The notes: generated by a model not told the origin, from the sequence alone. A stretch of 44,716 bases of DNA from Oceanospirillaceae bacterium (GCA_013215445.1 JABSRA010000037.1:1-44716); one strand, 5' to 3'. Shown: positions 1 to 9,748, counted from the stretch's first letter. Made by a program: numbers and translations.

Positions 1-12
1 TCCTGTAAAAAA

Positions 13-447
13 TCAAACAGTAGGGCGTTTATCGACCATATAGACAGCCTCGCCAGAGACAACCAGTTTATCTCCAACATGCACATCAGTACGCATGGTG
101 ACCCGGCCACGGCGCTCATTGATGTCAGTAATGGTTAAACTAGCGACGACCGTATCATCGATAAAAATAGGTTTACGAAATTTCAAATTCTGCGAGAGAT
201 AAATGCCTCCAGGGCCCGGTAATTTGGTGCCCGCCACTGCCGAGATCAAAGCCGCACTGAACATGCCGTGTACGATGCGCGCTCCAAAGCTGGTGGACTT
301 AGCGTATTCTTCATCTAAATGGATAGGGTTGTTATCGCCGGAAAGACTGGCAAACATTGCAACATCTGTAGCGGTGATGGTTTTTTCAAGGCTAGCGGTC
401 ATGTCTATGCTTAAATCTTCTAAATAAAAGCCGTGTTTATGTGACAA
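13..447 (-). CDS. MaoC-like (R)-specific enoyl-CoA hydratase
   Basis: Single hot-dog domain protein of about 144 residues, the normal size for PhaJ/MaoC-type (R)-enoyl-CoA hydratases, which hydrate trans-2-enoyl-CoA to (R)-3-hydroxyacyl-CoA. The hydratase signature is visible as MFASLSGDNNPIHLDEEYA, with the Asp/His pair of the catalytic site, followed by the ARIVHGM segment. I place the start at a TTG (position 447) because GGAG lies about 7 nt upstream and the family normally begins just before the G(F/Y)xLEDL stretch. The longer open frame to 507 has an unrelated N-terminus. It is divergent from fabV, so the two lipid genes share a control region. The physiological substrate (PHA precursors or degradation intermediates) cannot be told from sequence. 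Confidence 0.85.
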   Translation of the reverse strand: MSHKHGFYLEDLSIDMTASLEKTITATDVAMFASLSGDNNPIHLDEEYAKSTSFGARIVHGMFSAALISAVAGTKLPGPGGIYLSQNLKFRKPIFIDDTVVASLTITDINERRGRVTMRTDVHVGDKLVVSGEAVYMVDKRPTV

Positions 448-662
448 GGTAATCTCCAATAGTATTAACGATTGGCTGCATTGTAACAGTTGGAGGTGAA
501 GAGCCAATCTGCATCAGTGATTTATCTTAAAAAGTCGCCAATTTGTCGGCAAAGATAACCCTGGTAGCTGGGAAGTGGTACCAGCGGGTAATAGCAATTT
601 AACTGTGAACTAAAATAAGGTATCTTAGCAACAGTTGAATTAATTAAGAGAAGCACATAAGT
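448..662. promoter_or_regulatory. Divergent control region, maoC / fabV
   Basis: A 215-bp AT-rich spacer between two divergently transcribed genes must hold both promoters. An AAGAGAAG purine stretch lies before the fabV ATG. I see no clear operator palindrome in it. Confidence 0.4.
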
Positions 663-1856
663 ATGATTATTAAACCAAAAATTCGTGGCTTTATCTGTAC
701 TACTACTCATCCAGAGGGATGTTTAGCAAATATACGTCAGCAAATAGCCTATGTTAAAAGCAATGGCCAGATAAAAAATGGACCCAAACGAGTTTTAATC
801 GTCGGCGCCTCTAGCGGCTACGGAATGGCAACGCGTATCACCGCGGCCTTTGGCTCAGGTGCTGCCACTATCGGGGTGTTTTTTGAGAAGCCGGCCACCG
901 AGAAAAAATCTGGTACTGCAGGTTGGCATAATAGTGCTGCGTTTACAGCCGAGGCAGAAGCTGCAGGTCTCTATGCGAAAAGTCTAAACGGTGATGCCTT
1001 TAGCAATGCTGCCAAAGAAAAGACTATCGCCCTGATCAAAGAAGATTTAGGGCAAATTGATTTGGTTATCTACTCCCTGGCATCCCCCGTGCGTAAATTA
1101 CCAGATACTGGTGAATTAATACGCTCTACTTTGAAGCCAATCGATCAGCCTTATCAGTCGACTGCGATCAATACCAATAAAGATACCTTGTTTGAATCCA
1201 GCGTGGAGCCGGCAACGGAACAGGAAATTGCCGATACTGTCACCGTGATGGGTGGTACGGATTGGCAATTGTGGATTGATGCTCTCTCTGAAGCCGGTGT
1301 ATTGGCCGATGGTTGTAAAACTGCTGCGTATAGCTACATGGGTTCTGATATTACCTGGCCTATCTATTGGCACGGTACTATTGGCCGCGCCAAGCAACAC
1401 GTCGATGAAACAGCCGCGTTACTGAACAAGAAAATGCAACAAATTGGCGGGCAGGCGAACGTTGCCGTGCTTAAATCTGTCGTGACTCAAGCTAGCTCTG
1501 CGATTCCGGTGATGCCTCTCTATCTGTCGATGGTCTTTAAAGTAATGAAAGAGAGCAATGTACACGAGGGCTGCATAGAGCAAATTGATCGATTATTCCG
1601 CACCGGCTTGTGCAGTGATCAAGTTGAGTACGATGAAGCCAATCGCTATCGTATGGATGACTGGGAGTTGCGTGCTGACATTCAGGCGCGCTGTAAAGAT
1701 ATCTGGGATAAAGTCACCGATGACAATATATTCGAGACCACAGACTATGCCTACTACAAAGCAGAGTTCTTAAGACTGTTTGGTTTTGGCATTGACGGTA
1801 TCGACTACGAACAAGAAGTGGATACTTTAGTACCCTTTGAAGTGATAGATATCTAA
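663..1856 (+). CDS. fabV: Enoyl-[ACP] reductase FabV (trans-2-enoyl-CoA reductase)
   Basis: The product is 397 residues, exactly the size of FabV, which performs the NADH-dependent last step of the fatty-acid elongation cycle in the cytoplasm. The N-terminus [19 protein letters not shown] is the diagnostic FabV start. The nucleotide-binding loop [12 protein letters not shown] is at about residue 49. The FabV-specific Y-x8-K catalytic motif is intact ([11 protein letters not shown]235 and K244). The protein is full length with no frame damage. FabV enzymes are usually insensitive to triclosan; this is family knowledge and is not visible here. A strong hairpin terminator follows directly, so the gene is probably monocistronic. 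Confidence 0.97.
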   Translation: MIIKPKIRGFICTTTHPEGCLANIRQQIAYVKSNGQIKNGPKRVLIVGASSGYGMATRITAAFGSGAATIGVFFEKPATEKKSGTAGWHNSAAFTAEAEAAGLYAKSLNGDAFSNAAKEKTIALIKEDLGQIDLVIYSLASPVRKLPDTGELIRSTLKPIDQPYQSTAINTNKDTLFESSVEPATEQEIADTVTVMGGTDWQLWIDALSEAGVLADGCKTAAYSYMGSDITWPIYWHGTIGRAKQHVDETAALLNKKMQQIGGQANVAVLKSVVTQASSAIPVMPLYLSMVFKVMKESNVHEGCIEQIDRLFRTGLCSDQVEYDEANRYRMDDWELRADIQARCKDIWDKVTDDNIFETTDYAYYKAEFLRLFGFGIDGIDYEQEVDTLVPFEVIDI

Positions 1857-1873
1857 TCTTAATACTGCTCTTT

Positions 1874-1898
1874 AAAAAACCGCCAATGGCGGTTTTTT
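1874..1898 (+). terminator. Rho-independent terminator after fabV
   Basis: Perfect 11-bp stem AAAAAACCGCC / GGCGGTTTTTT with a 3-nt AAT loop, 17 nt after the fabV stop. The A-run on one side and T-run on the other make it usable in both directions. Confidence 0.9.
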
Positions 1899-1899
1899 T

Positions 1900-2678
1900 A
1901 TGTCTGCAGCACATCCACCGAGCAGCATTAGAGGGGGAATTAGACTTTAATTTTTGTGGTGGACAGCATTTTTTTAAAAGCGGTGCAATTAGTGTCATCC
2001 ACTGGCATTAGAATGTTATCAATCTCTAACGTTTAGTTAGTAACCCGAGCGCAGCCGCAAAATGACTGATTAATTAACTAATGATAAATAGAGGGGAGAT
2101 AAATATCTTTGATAAAAAATTTGCAACCAGTAGAGAGTCTGTAAATGATCTTCAACAGCGTGCCAATAACCTAGAGAATCAATAAATCGTCGGCTTTATG
2201 CGCATTACTTAAATTGATTAATGGCGCAGACGATAATGCTACCGTCACAGCAGATGCTGGTACTTGACGGTACCCCAAAAGTAGCACAAATGGCCTATGT
2301 TGGATTTCTCTCTCTTCAGCTAAAACCTGCAATTAAATCACAGACTTAAATTTAATAATGGATTTTTTGTTGAGCTAAATGAACATCAAGTTAATCCACA
2401 GAACGTTTACATAAGACAGAAAATAAATCAGCTCGGGCAAGGCGCGGCGGGTGAGCAAAAAAACAGCAAATGTTTTGTTTTTTACAGAACAATTTATTTG
2501 GTAAATATCTTTACAAAGGTTGTATCGTTGTAGTACTTTGTTCTGATTGATTAATGACCTACAATCATAATGGCCATTTTTTAAATGGGAAATTTGCTGT
2601 AAATAGCGACTAAATGTCAACGAAAACTGCAATGTATCTATAGGTTGTAGCATCCGCAATGACTAAATTAGGGGGATA
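1900..2678. other. Long intergenic region with possible gene remnant
   Basis: About 780 bp with no convincing intact gene. A 34-codon frame at 2081-2185 (ATG, then a hydrophilic stretch ending DLQQRANNLENQ) continues after a +1 shift into a second short open stretch reading SSALCALLKLINGADDNA up to about 2270. Together they look like the eroded end of a gene, but I recognise no family. The last 300 bp are AT-rich and must hold the TRAP operon promoter. An apparent 94-codon minus-strand frame at 2375-2659 has no ribosome site or recognisable domain and I discount it. Confidence 0.3.
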
Positions 2679-3197
2679 ATGGATATGCCAAAATACATCA
2701 TTAATTACGTTAAGTATGTCGATTACGTATCTACAAAGTGTGGGCGTTTCGCCATGTACGGAATTTTTTTAATGATGGCTGTACTCTTGCTTGGATCAGT
2801 CACCAGAAATGTCCTAAATATGCCGCTTTCTTGGACAGTAGAATTGGCCCAGTTCACCATCACCGCCTATTACCTAGTAGGTGGAGCTTACTCTATGCAA
2901 ATGGATGATCATGTGCGCATGGATTTAATTTATTCAAGATATTCGGATAAAACCAAGGCCAGAATTGATACTTTTACCGCCATCTTTTTGGTGGCCTATT
3001 TAGTCTGCTTATTGATTGGGTCCATCTCCAGCACCATGTACGCGATTGAGTACGGGCAGCGTAAATTTTCTCAGTGGAATCCCTCGATGATTCCGATAAA
3101 AATAATCATGGTTTTTGGTATTTCTTTGATGCTACTGCAGGCCATATCAACCTTTTTTAAAGACCTTGCAAAAGCAAGAGGGATTACAATTAAATGA
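2679..3197 (+). CDS. TRAP transporter small permease (DctQ family)
   Basis: A 172-residue inner-membrane protein with four hydrophobic helices (roughly residues 25-45, 58-78, 100-122 and 140-160), the typical DctQ/YiaM topology. The DctQ landmark of an NxxxW-type segment after helix 1 appears as NMPLSWTVELAQF. In TRAP systems this subunit joins the large permease to make a sodium-coupled transporter fed by a periplasmic binding protein. Its TGA stop overlaps the next gene's ATG by 4 bp (ATGA), so the two permeases are translationally coupled. A GGGGG run precedes the ATG. The substrate is unknown. Confidence 0.9.
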   Translation: MDMPKYIINYVKYVDYVSTKCGRFAMYGIFLMMAVLLLGSVTRNVLNMPLSWTVELAQFTITAYYLVGGAYSMQMDDHVRMDLIYSRYSDKTKARIDTFTAIFLVAYLVCLLIGSISSTMYAIEYGQRKFSQWNPSMIPIKIIMVFGISLMLLQAISTFFKDLAKARGITIK

Positions 3198-4516
3198 GTT
3201 ATGAAGCAATTGCGATCATGATGTTCTCATCTATGTTGCTGATGATGTTAACCGGCCAGAGAGTGTTCGCAGCCATTGGTATCGTATCAGCTGCATCAGC
3301 TCTATTACTCTGGGGTGATGGTGCAATTGAAATGCCCTTTAATGCTGCTTTTAAATTGTTTAACTGGTATCCACTGCTTACTTTGCCACTGTTTATCTAC
3401 ATGGGCTATATATTGTCAGAATCAGGTATCGCCCAAGATTTATATCGTATGTTCCACGTCATGTTCGGCCGTTTACGCGGTGGTCTGGCGATAGGTACCA
3501 TTGCTCTGATGGTCATTATCTCGGCGATGAATGGACTCAGTGTGGCCGGGATGGCGATCGGGGCGAGTATTGCCCTACCTGAAATGCTACGCCGTGGTTA
3601 TGATAAAAAAATGATTACTGGAGTAGTGCAAGCTGGTAGTTCTCTGGGTATCTTAGTACCGCCTAGTGTGGTGCTGGTTTTGTATGGCATGATTGCGCGT
3701 CAGCCAGTTGGAAAACTGTGGCTCGCGGGGGTGGTTCCCGGGTTAATGATGGCAGGGTTATTTGTTATCTATATCGTGGTGCGCTGTAAATTACAGCCTA
3801 GCCTAGCGCCCCTGTTATCCAAGGAAGAGTTAAGTATCACCCGCAGTGAAAAGTTCCAACTTTTTAAGGCGGGACTTGTCCCATTCTTTATTTTCTTTTT
3901 CATGACGGGCCTTTTTGTCGCGGGTATTACCAGCTTGGTAGAAAGTTCTGCAGTGGGAGCGACCACAGCGACGATTGCAGCCTGGGCACGGGGCTCCCTG
4001 ACCCGTAAAGTGGTTGAAGATACGATTCGCCGCACCTTGGGTATCTCTTGTATGTTCATGTGGATCATTCTCGCGGCGCTGTGTTTTGGCTCGGTGTTTG
4101 ATGGCATAGGCGCGGTAAAGGCGATTGAATCGCTGTTCATTACCCAGTGGGAACTATCCCCATGGGGAGTGCTGATCATGATGCAATTATCTTACATTGT
4201 CATGGGCACATTCCTCGATGATACGGCAATGTTGGTGATTGTGGCCCCTCTCTATATCCCATTGGTAGGAGCGTTGGGGTTCGATTTAGTTTGGTACGGC
4301 ATTCTCTATACGATCACCTGCCAAATTGCCTATATGACGCCCCCCTTTGGTTACAATTTGTTCTTGATGCGGGCGATGGCGCCCAAAGAAATCTCACTGA
4401 TGGATATCTATCAATCGATAATTCCATTTGTGCTGGTAATGACCTTTGCATTGATATTAGTAATGGTGTTTCCGCAGATAGCGCTCTGGCTGCCGGAGTA
4501 TGTGTATAGTCGTTAA
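3194..4516 (+). CDS. TRAP transporter large permease (DctM family)
   Basis: A 440-residue, very hydrophobic protein with about 12 membrane segments, the standard size of a DctM/SiaM large permease. Family features include the SGIAQDLYRM and FGRLRGGLAIGTI region near residue 85, GSSLGILVPPSVVLVLYG near residue 155, and a C-terminal PPFGYNLFLMRAMAPKE stretch. It overlaps the DctQ gene by 4 bp and is followed after 131 bp by the binding-protein gene, completing a QMP operon. It carries out sodium-driven uptake of small carboxylates or related compounds across the inner membrane. The exact substrate cannot be inferred. Confidence 0.93.
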   Translation: MSYEAIAIMMFSSMLLMMLTGQRVFAAIGIVSAASALLLWGDGAIEMPFNAAFKLFNWYPLLTLPLFIYMGYILSESGIAQDLYRMFHVMFGRLRGGLAIGTIALMVIISAMNGLSVAGMAIGASIALPEMLRRGYDKKMITGVVQAGSSLGILVPPSVVLVLYGMIARQPVGKLWLAGVVPGLMMAGLFVIYIVVRCKLQPSLAPLLSKEELSITRSEKFQLFKAGLVPFFIFFFMTGLFVAGITSLVESSAVGATTATIAAWARGSLTRKVVEDTIRRTLGISCMFMWIILAALCFGSVFDGIGAVKAIESLFITQWELSPWGVLIMMQLSYIVMGTFLDDTAMLVIVAPLYIPLVGALGFDLVWYGILYTITCQIAYMTPPFGYNLFLMRAMAPKEISLMDIYQSIIPFVLVMTFALILVMVFPQIALWLPEYVYSR

Positions 4517-4647
4517 GCAGTAACTGGGCCATTATACTCTCGATAAGAGAGAGTGATAGTGGTCCAGCAGCTTCCTGATTCCATTTCAAATACTACGTTT
4601 TAAGGTTTATGTTTTATTTTCGATCCATTAATAAAGAGGATTTTGCA

Positions 4648-5715
4648 ATGAAAGACAATAAGGAAAAAACCACGAGTCGGCGCGACTTTATTAAAACAGC
4701 TGGAGCAACCGCCACAGGAGCAGCGATTATAACTGGTGCACCAATGGTGTATGCCAAAACTAACCCAATCAAATGGCGTATGCAGACCTATTCAGGTGCG
4801 CCGTTAGGTGCGCATGTTATCAAGCCACAGATTGAATCTTTTAACCGAGCGGCCCATGGCGAAATGGAGATCGAACTCTATTATGCCGATCAATTAGTGC
4901 CAACTGATGAGCTGTTTAGGGCATTGCAAAACGGTACCATTGATGCGGTACAATCCGATGATGCCACTATGCAGTCACCTGTCGATATTAACGTATTTGG
5001 TGGTTACTTCCCGTTTTCAACTCGCTACAGTTTAGATCTACCGGTGCTGTTTAAGTATTACGGATTAAACGAGATCTGGCAGGAAGCATACGATGAGATA
5101 GAGGGAGTTGAATGGCTGGGCGCTGGCGCTTGGGATCCGTTGCATATCTTCTCTAAAGATCCGATTCGCTCTCTGGCCGATCTCAAAGGTAAGCGCGTAT
5201 TTGGTGTGCCAACGGCAGGTAGATTTTTATCCCGTTACGGCATGGTTCCTGTGACATTACCTTGGGATGATATCGAAGTTGCGCTGCAAACCGGCGAGTT
5301 GGATGGCGTAGCTTGGTGTGGATTTACCGAAGCTTATGAAGTGGGCTGGGCAGATGTCTGTAATTATGCACTGCTTAATAACGTCACTGGTGCTTGGTGT
5401 GGCTCTTATTTCGCCAACTCTAAAAGCTGGGCGAATGTACCACCACATCTGCAAGAATTATTCAAAATGTCTATGGATAGCTCGCACTATTACCGTCAAG
5501 TTTGGTATTGGGGTGGAGAAGCTAAGCTGCGCGTTGAAGGTAAGAAAATGGAACTTACCACTATACCGGCTGCTGAGTGGAATACAGTCATCGAAGATTC
5601 TGCTGAATTCTGGAATGACATGGCTAGTATCAGCCCACGGGCTAAGCGAGTGGTCGAGGCCTTTAAGAAATATTCCGATGTTATGGAAAAAGCGGGCGTT
5701 CCATACCGCTACTAA
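4648..5715 (+). CDS. TRAP transporter solute-binding protein (DctP family), Tat-exported
   Basis: Periplasmic binding subunit of about 355 residues. I choose the ATG at 4648 because AAGAGG stands about 9 nt upstream and the protein then starts just before a twin-arginine signal (TSRRDFIKTAGA, a hydrophobic core, then MVYAKT as a likely cleavage site). Upstream in-frame ATG 4609 adds 13 unlikely residues. The mature part resembles DctP proteins of the DUF-type used for aromatic or keto-acid ligands, with an LADLKGKRVFG segment near residue 180 and a Trp/Tyr-rich C-terminal half. The Tat signal is common in this subgroup. The ligand is unknown. It is followed by a terminator. Confidence 0.92.
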   Translation: MKDNKEKTTSRRDFIKTAGATATGAAIITGAPMVYAKTNPIKWRMQTYSGAPLGAHVIKPQIESFNRAAHGEMEIELYYADQLVPTDELFRALQNGTIDAVQSDDATMQSPVDINVFGGYFPFSTRYSLDLPVLFKYYGLNEIWQEAYDEIEGVEWLGAGAWDPLHIFSKDPIRSLADLKGKRVFGVPTAGRFLSRYGMVPVTLPWDDIEVALQTGELDGVAWCGFTEAYEVGWADVCNYALLNNVTGAWCGSYFANSKSWANVPPHLQELFKMSMDSSHYYRQVWYWGGEAKLRVEGKKMELTTIPAAEWNTVIEDSAEFWNDMASISPRAKRVVEAFKKYSDVMEKAGVPYRY

Positions 5716-5740
5716 TGGGTTAAGTTACCACTAAATCCAG

Positions 5741-5780
5741 AGCCCAGAGGTGGTTAAATCAACCACTCTGGGCTTTTTTT
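5741..5780 (+). terminator. Rho-independent terminator after TRAP operon
   Basis: Stem AGCCCAGAGGTGGTT pairs with AACCACTCTGGGCT (one bulged G) around a 5-nt loop and runs into seven T. It closes the TRAP operon and separates it from the convergent regulator gene. Confidence 0.9.
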
Positions 5781-5803
5781 GTGACTAGCATTAGCATCGC
5801 GTT

Positions 5804-6259
5804 TTAGTTTTGAATGGGCAGTGCGGTTTGTTCTTTAAAAGTGCGGATTGCAAAATTAGAATTGATATCTTTCACCATCGGGATAGTGCGAATTTTCCGC
5901 ATAAAGCTCTCATAGGCGATTAGATCGCTGCACACAACTTCAAGCAGATAATCGTATTGGCCGGATACCACATGACCATTGATTACTTGAGGAACCGTGT
6001 TAATTATTTGTTCAAAATGTTCTAAATCCCTCTCTTGATGACTATTTAAATTTACATGTACAAACACTGTCATGCCCAAATTGACCCTCGCCCTGGATAC
6101 CTTTGCCTGATAGCCGACGATGATTTTGTCTTTCTCTAGCCGTTTGATGCGTCTCGCACAGGGTGATGCGGATAGGTTAATATTTTCAGCTATCTCTGCC
6201 GTGGTTAGGCGACCCTCTTTTTGCAATAGTTCTAATATTCGTTTGTCTAAGTTGTCCAT
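5804..6259 (-). CDS. Lrp/AsnC family transcriptional regulator
   Basis: About 151 residues with an N-terminal winged helix-turn-helix (LDKRILELLQ, then LTTAEIAENINLSASPCARR) and a C-terminal RAM/ACT ligand-binding domain (GQYDYLLEVVC near residue 100). I choose ATG 6259, giving MDNLDKRILELL, the canonical start; a TTG five codons upstream is also possible and neither has a strong ribosome site. It is divergent from an EamA-family exporter gene 140 bp away. Lrp/AsnC regulators often control adjacent amino-acid exporters, so the likely effector is an amino acid that the neighbour exports; this is inference. Confidence 0.92.
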   Translation of the reverse strand: MDNLDKRILELLQKEGRLTTAEIAENINLSASPCARRIKRLEKDKIIVGYQAKVSRARVNLGMTVFVHVNLNSHQERDLEHFEQIINTVPQVINGHVVSGQYDYLLEVVCSDLIAYESFMRKIRTIPMVKDINSNFAIRTFKEQTALPIQN

Positions 6260-6399
6260 GGTGAAAATCGCCAATAAATGTATGATTATTGATATTATGC
6301 GCTAATATTAAGTTAAATATAGTAAATATTAGGTAAAAACAACTAAATGATTTTCTGCATAATACTGCTATTCAATAGTATAGAAATAGCGAGTTTATT

Positions 6400-7317
6400 A
6401 TGTTTTCAGTAGCAAGATTAAATGTGAGTAATAGCAGCAGTCATCTTCACTCAGGAGGATTGTCGCTGGTTATCACCTTGGTGATTTGGTCCTTTTATTT
6501 TGTTGCACTGCGCAGTGGCGCACAGTCTCAGTTGACTAGTTATGATATGGCACTTTTAAGGTTTGTCTTACCGGCGCTGGTATTATTGCCCATTTTGCTT
6601 AAGGCTAGAACAAAAATTCTAGCGGTGCCAAAACGTTATTTACTGGGAATAGTCGCAGGTGCAGGTCTGCCTTTTTATCTACTCTCTGTGATAGCCTCTT
6701 CGCAGGTACAGGCGGTTATTGGCAGTTTGCTAATACCGGGCGTAGCTCCGGTTTTTGTGACGATGATTGCGGTGGTGTTTTTCTCTGAACGATTGAGCAA
6801 AAGACGTTTCACCGGGTTGTTAGCGGTGACTGTTGGTGTCGCAGTATTAGTCGTTAATGAACTCAATCAAACAGATCAGCAATTGCTTGGCCCTCTTTTA
6901 TATCTGGGAGCAGCAGCTCTGTGGGCTGTCTATACTATTAGTGTGAAAGTGGCCAAATTGTCGGGTTTAGAAGTTGCCGCAATTCTCAATGTAAGTGCAG
7001 CGCTTATTTTACTTGCCTGCCTGCCAATGGATGGCTTCGAATCTAATTTGATGCAGGTGCCACTGGCTGAAATATTACCTCAGCTGCTGATTATGGGCGT
7101 TTTTTGTGGGGTGATATCCGTGGTGACTTACGGTAATGCGATTCAAAAATTGGGCGCAGAGTTAGCGGCTTGTTGGGGGGCTATGACCCCGGTTTTCGTG
7201 GCATTTTTGGCGTATTTTTTGTTAGAAGAACAGTTGGATATTAATACTCTGGCTGCGATGGTGCTCATTTCATTGGGAGTCATCTGCGCTAACTTTAAAA
7301 AACCAGCTAAGCGCTAA
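6400..7317 (+). CDS. EamA/DMT-superfamily metabolite exporter
   Basis: A 305-residue membrane protein with ten predicted hydrophobic helices in two EamA repeats (about residues 20-150 and 165-300). Typical DMT features include PVFVTMIAVVFFSERLSKRR at the end of repeat 1 and a mirror segment FLAYFLLEEQLDINTLAAM in repeat 2. Members export amino acids or related metabolites such as cysteine pathway compounds or threonine. It is divergent from an AsnC-type regulator, which is the best clue to an amino-acid-linked role. It converges on the HMG-CoA lyase gene with only 22 bp between the stops. Confidence 0.88.
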   Translation: MFSVARLNVSNSSSHLHSGGLSLVITLVIWSFYFVALRSGAQSQLTSYDMALLRFVLPALVLLPILLKARTKILAVPKRYLLGIVAGAGLPFYLLSVIASSQVQAVIGSLLIPGVAPVFVTMIAVVFFSERLSKRRFTGLLAVTVGVAVLVVNELNQTDQQLLGPLLYLGAAALWAVYTISVKVAKLSGLEVAAILNVSAALILLACLPMDGFESNLMQVPLAEILPQLLIMGVFCGVISVVTYGNAIQKLGAELAACWGAMTPVFVAFLAYFLLEEQLDINTLAAMVLISLGVICANFKKPAKR

Positions 7318-7339
7318 TCAGTATTTATCATAAACCAGT

Positions 7340-8239
7340 TTAGCGACGCATGTTCATCGCTAAGCCAACTTTTGAGGCGTTCTCTCGTTGTAATAGACTA
7401 CTAATCCAATGGCCGACGGCGACGATTTTATGTAGATCAATACCGCTCTCGAGGCCGAGGCCATTGAGTAGATAGACGACATCTTCAGTGGCAATGTTAC
7501 CAGTCGAGCCCTTGGCATAAGGGCAGCCACCTAAGCCTGCCACAGAGCTGTCGATGACTCTAACACCCGCTTCTAATGCAGCGTAAATATTAGTGAGTGC
7601 CTGGCCGTAGCTATCGTGGAAATGTACTGCAACTTTTTCGATGGGCATCGTTTGGCAAAGAGCATTGAGCAGTATCTTGACTTGATTGGCGGTTCCTATA
7701 CCAATGGTATCCCCTAGGGATATTTCATAGCAGCCCATTTCTAACAATTGTTGACTGATATTCACCACTTTTTCAATCGAGACTGTGCCTTGATACGGGC
7801 AGCCGAAAACGGTTGATATATAACCCCTTACTCGAATATCGTGGTCTTCAGCGATCACCATTAACTCTGAAAATCGGCTCAGGCTCTCATCAATTGAGCA
7901 GTTAATGTTGCGTTGACAAAATTGCTCCGAAGCCGCGGTGAAGACTGCGACTTCTGTTAATCCGGCATCGATAGCTTTCTGTAACCCTTGCACATTTGGC
8001 ACCAAAGCATAGAAATTAATATCAGTGTGTTTCGGTAGTGACTGACAAACCTGCATAGAATCAGCCATACAGGGCACCCGGTGTGGGGAGACAAAACTGC
8101 CAACTTCAATATGTTGTAAACCCGCGGTCGATAACCGCTCAATTAATCCGAGTTTAGCTTCGGTACTAATTCTGGTGGGCTCGTTTTGCAGTCCGTCTCT
8201 GGGGCTGACATCCACAATTCTAACGGTGCTTGAACTCAT
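7340..8239 (-). CDS. mvaB: Hydroxymethylglutaryl-CoA lyase
   Basis: A 299-residue TIM-barrel enzyme that splits (S)-HMG-CoA into acetoacetate and acetyl-CoA, the last step of leucine degradation. The catalytic DVSPRDGLQNE segment is near residue 11. IEVGSFVSPHRVP (residue 45) and VHFHDSYGQALTN (about residue 206, metal-ligand histidines) are both intact. The signature SVAGLGGCPYAKGSTGN with the active-site cysteine is near residue 236. The length fits the bacterial enzyme. The rest of the leucine pathway (liu genes) is not in the window, so the gene stands alone here. Confidence 0.95.
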   Translation of the reverse strand: MSSSTVRIVDVSPRDGLQNEPTRISTEAKLGLIERLSTAGLQHIEVGSFVSPHRVPCMADSMQVCQSLPKHTDINFYALVPNVQGLQKAIDAGLTEVAVFTAASEQFCQRNINCSIDESLSRFSELMVIAEDHDIRVRGYISTVFGCPYQGTVSIEKVVNISQQLLEMGCYEISLGDTIGIGTANQVKILLNALCQTMPIEKVAVHFHDSYGQALTNIYAALEAGVRVIDSSVAGLGGCPYAKGSTGNIATEDVVYLLNGLGLESGIDLHKIVAVGHWISSLLQRENASKVGLAMNMRR

Positions 8240-9244
8240 TGAAAGAACCTAAATGTTGCCGAATAGAGAGTGTTATTTTTGATCATTTTTTTAATTGTCA
8301 GCCTCTTTGAAATTAATAAATAAACTTGATTAGCAAATAAATATTGCGTGGATAAAATTCATTATTCAATAATAGGATAAAATATATACCAACGGTTTTA
8401 TATAGGTCTACCGCTTAATTAATCGCGGTTTCCTAAAGTAATTTTGTGCTAAGTATTGAATGTAGTCAGGTTGTATCACTAGAGCGTGGTATTAAAGAAA
8501 AGTCTTGGGGAGGTAGTTCGCATGGTGCGCATATCGATAGTAAAGTGGCTGTATGCTTCGCCGCAGATTATAATAAAGGTAAATAATGACCAGCTGATAA
8601 CCAATCATGCTGCGCTGGTTTGATGTTAATGGCTAACCTCAGGTCTCAGCCCTAGTCACTAATATCCATCTAAGCGGGGGCTAGCCATCCCCTTTATCTG
8701 TACAGTACAGCAGGGGAGATGGCTGTTGGTTTGAAATACTAAGAACTGGTTCGGCTCTCGCTATCTGCAAAGTGTCGGTTTAAAGCCGATGGATTCAGCT
8801 GCCGTGGCCTAATAGCGGTAAGCACCGCTAAATTTAACGCTACGATCACCGGCATTGTTCCCAGGGTTCTCATTTTCTGATAGATCTGCTTTGATTGTGA
8901 TGGCTCTATCGCTTTGATGGCGTTAAACCCACTCAGTTTGAATACTCAATTGCTGCATATAATAATAATGTTGGTGATGGGTGATGGGTGCGGTTTTGTT
9001 GGCGATAGGGATGGCAGTCGGTTTTGCTGCGAGGGAGTTTGTTAATGATTAAAGTTCCGGGTGTTCCGAAAGAGAGAACTTCCTCTTAGGCGCTGCTTTA
9101 TAGTTCCAAGAACCTAAAGCAAAAATAATTAGTGCCTTGAGTATATTTATTGAACTGGAAAGCGCTGCGCGAGTGCCTATAGCCAATGCTGATTTGTTAC
9201 AGTATCCGGTAACAACAGCTGCAGTCGGGCACACTTAGTGGATG
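8240..9244. other. 1-kb intergenic region with decayed coding traces
   Basis: No intact gene. The first 200 bp are AT-rich and hold the mvaB promoter. A 46-codon frame from a GTG at 8446 to 8586 has no ribosome site and no recognised family. An imperfect hairpin (AGCCATCCCCT at 8683-8693 against AGGGGAGATGGCT at 8712-8724) has a small inner palindrome. The stretch 8884-9052 looks like the broken end of a membrane-protein gene (listed separately). Confidence 0.4.
8884..9052 (+). pseudogene. Remnant of a membrane-protein gene, C-terminal end
   Basis: The frame from 8884 encodes ALNPLSLNTQLLHIIIMLVM and then hits a perfect 7-bp tandem duplication (GGTGATG at 8973-8979 and 8980-8986). If one copy is removed the frame continues as GAVLLAIGMAVGFAAREFVND and a stop at 9050-9052, forming one hydrophobic helix plus a charged tail. 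This looks like a C-terminal transmembrane segment inactivated by a slippage duplication. Upstream stops show further decay. The family is not identified and the call rests only on the shape of the sequence. Confidence 0.35.
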
Positions 9245-9748
9245 CTAATAGCTCTGCAACAGAGCTTGTTTATAGGTGACTAACACGGCGATGTCATATT
9301 GCTTTAACCAGCAGCTCAGCTCTGTTTGAGCGGCGTCGAGTTCCTCTATAGTTAAGGTGTTATCATCTAATTCATAGACAAATCTCGATGCTTTGTAACT
9401 GTAGTTTAAGATAGCCATGGCGATAGCATCACCTTGTTGCGCTGCTTTTTTCAGTTTATTTTGTTTGCGGTAGATGTGGTTTAATTGTGCTTTGATGGCC
9501 CTTATGTAAATGATATCGCTAAGGTAGGGATGACCTTTTAATCGCTGATAAATGAAATAAAGCCCGATAGCGGCAATGACCACTCCTGCCACGTTTAGCC
9601 AGAAATTTTCACCTTGGTTATAATCAAAAAGATAAATTAGCAAGGTTGATATCCCTAGTGCTACCGTTAACATATAGACACAAATTGAATAGAAGATTAC
9701 TTTTAGTTGGCGGCCGTATCGTACTTTTTCTATTGATTTGAAGGACAT
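9245..9748 (-). CDS. DUF3087 family membrane protein
   Basis: A 167-residue protein with two N-terminal membrane helices (about residues 18-40 and 50-70) and a soluble helical C-terminal part. The pattern matches DUF3087: an N-terminal EKVRYGRQLK, HPYLSDIIYIRAIKAQLNHI after helix 2, and the signature VYELDDNTLTIEELD near the C-terminus. GGAG lies 5 nt before the ATG. Function is unknown for the family. It stands alone between two long non-coding stretches, so context gives no clue. Confidence 0.8.
   Translation of the reverse strand: MSFKSIEKVRYGRQLKVIFYSICVYMLTVALGISTLLIYLFDYNQGENFWLNVAGVVIAAIGLYFIYQRLKGHPYLSDIIYIRAIKAQLNHIYRKQNKLKKAAQQGDAIAMAILNYSYKASRFVYELDDNTLTIEELDAAQTELSCWLKQYDIAVLVTYKQALLQSY

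Noticed and set aside
2375..2659. 94-codon minus-strand frame upstream of the TRAP operon
   Set aside because: No ribosome site, no family resemblance, and it overlaps the region that must hold the TRAP promoter.
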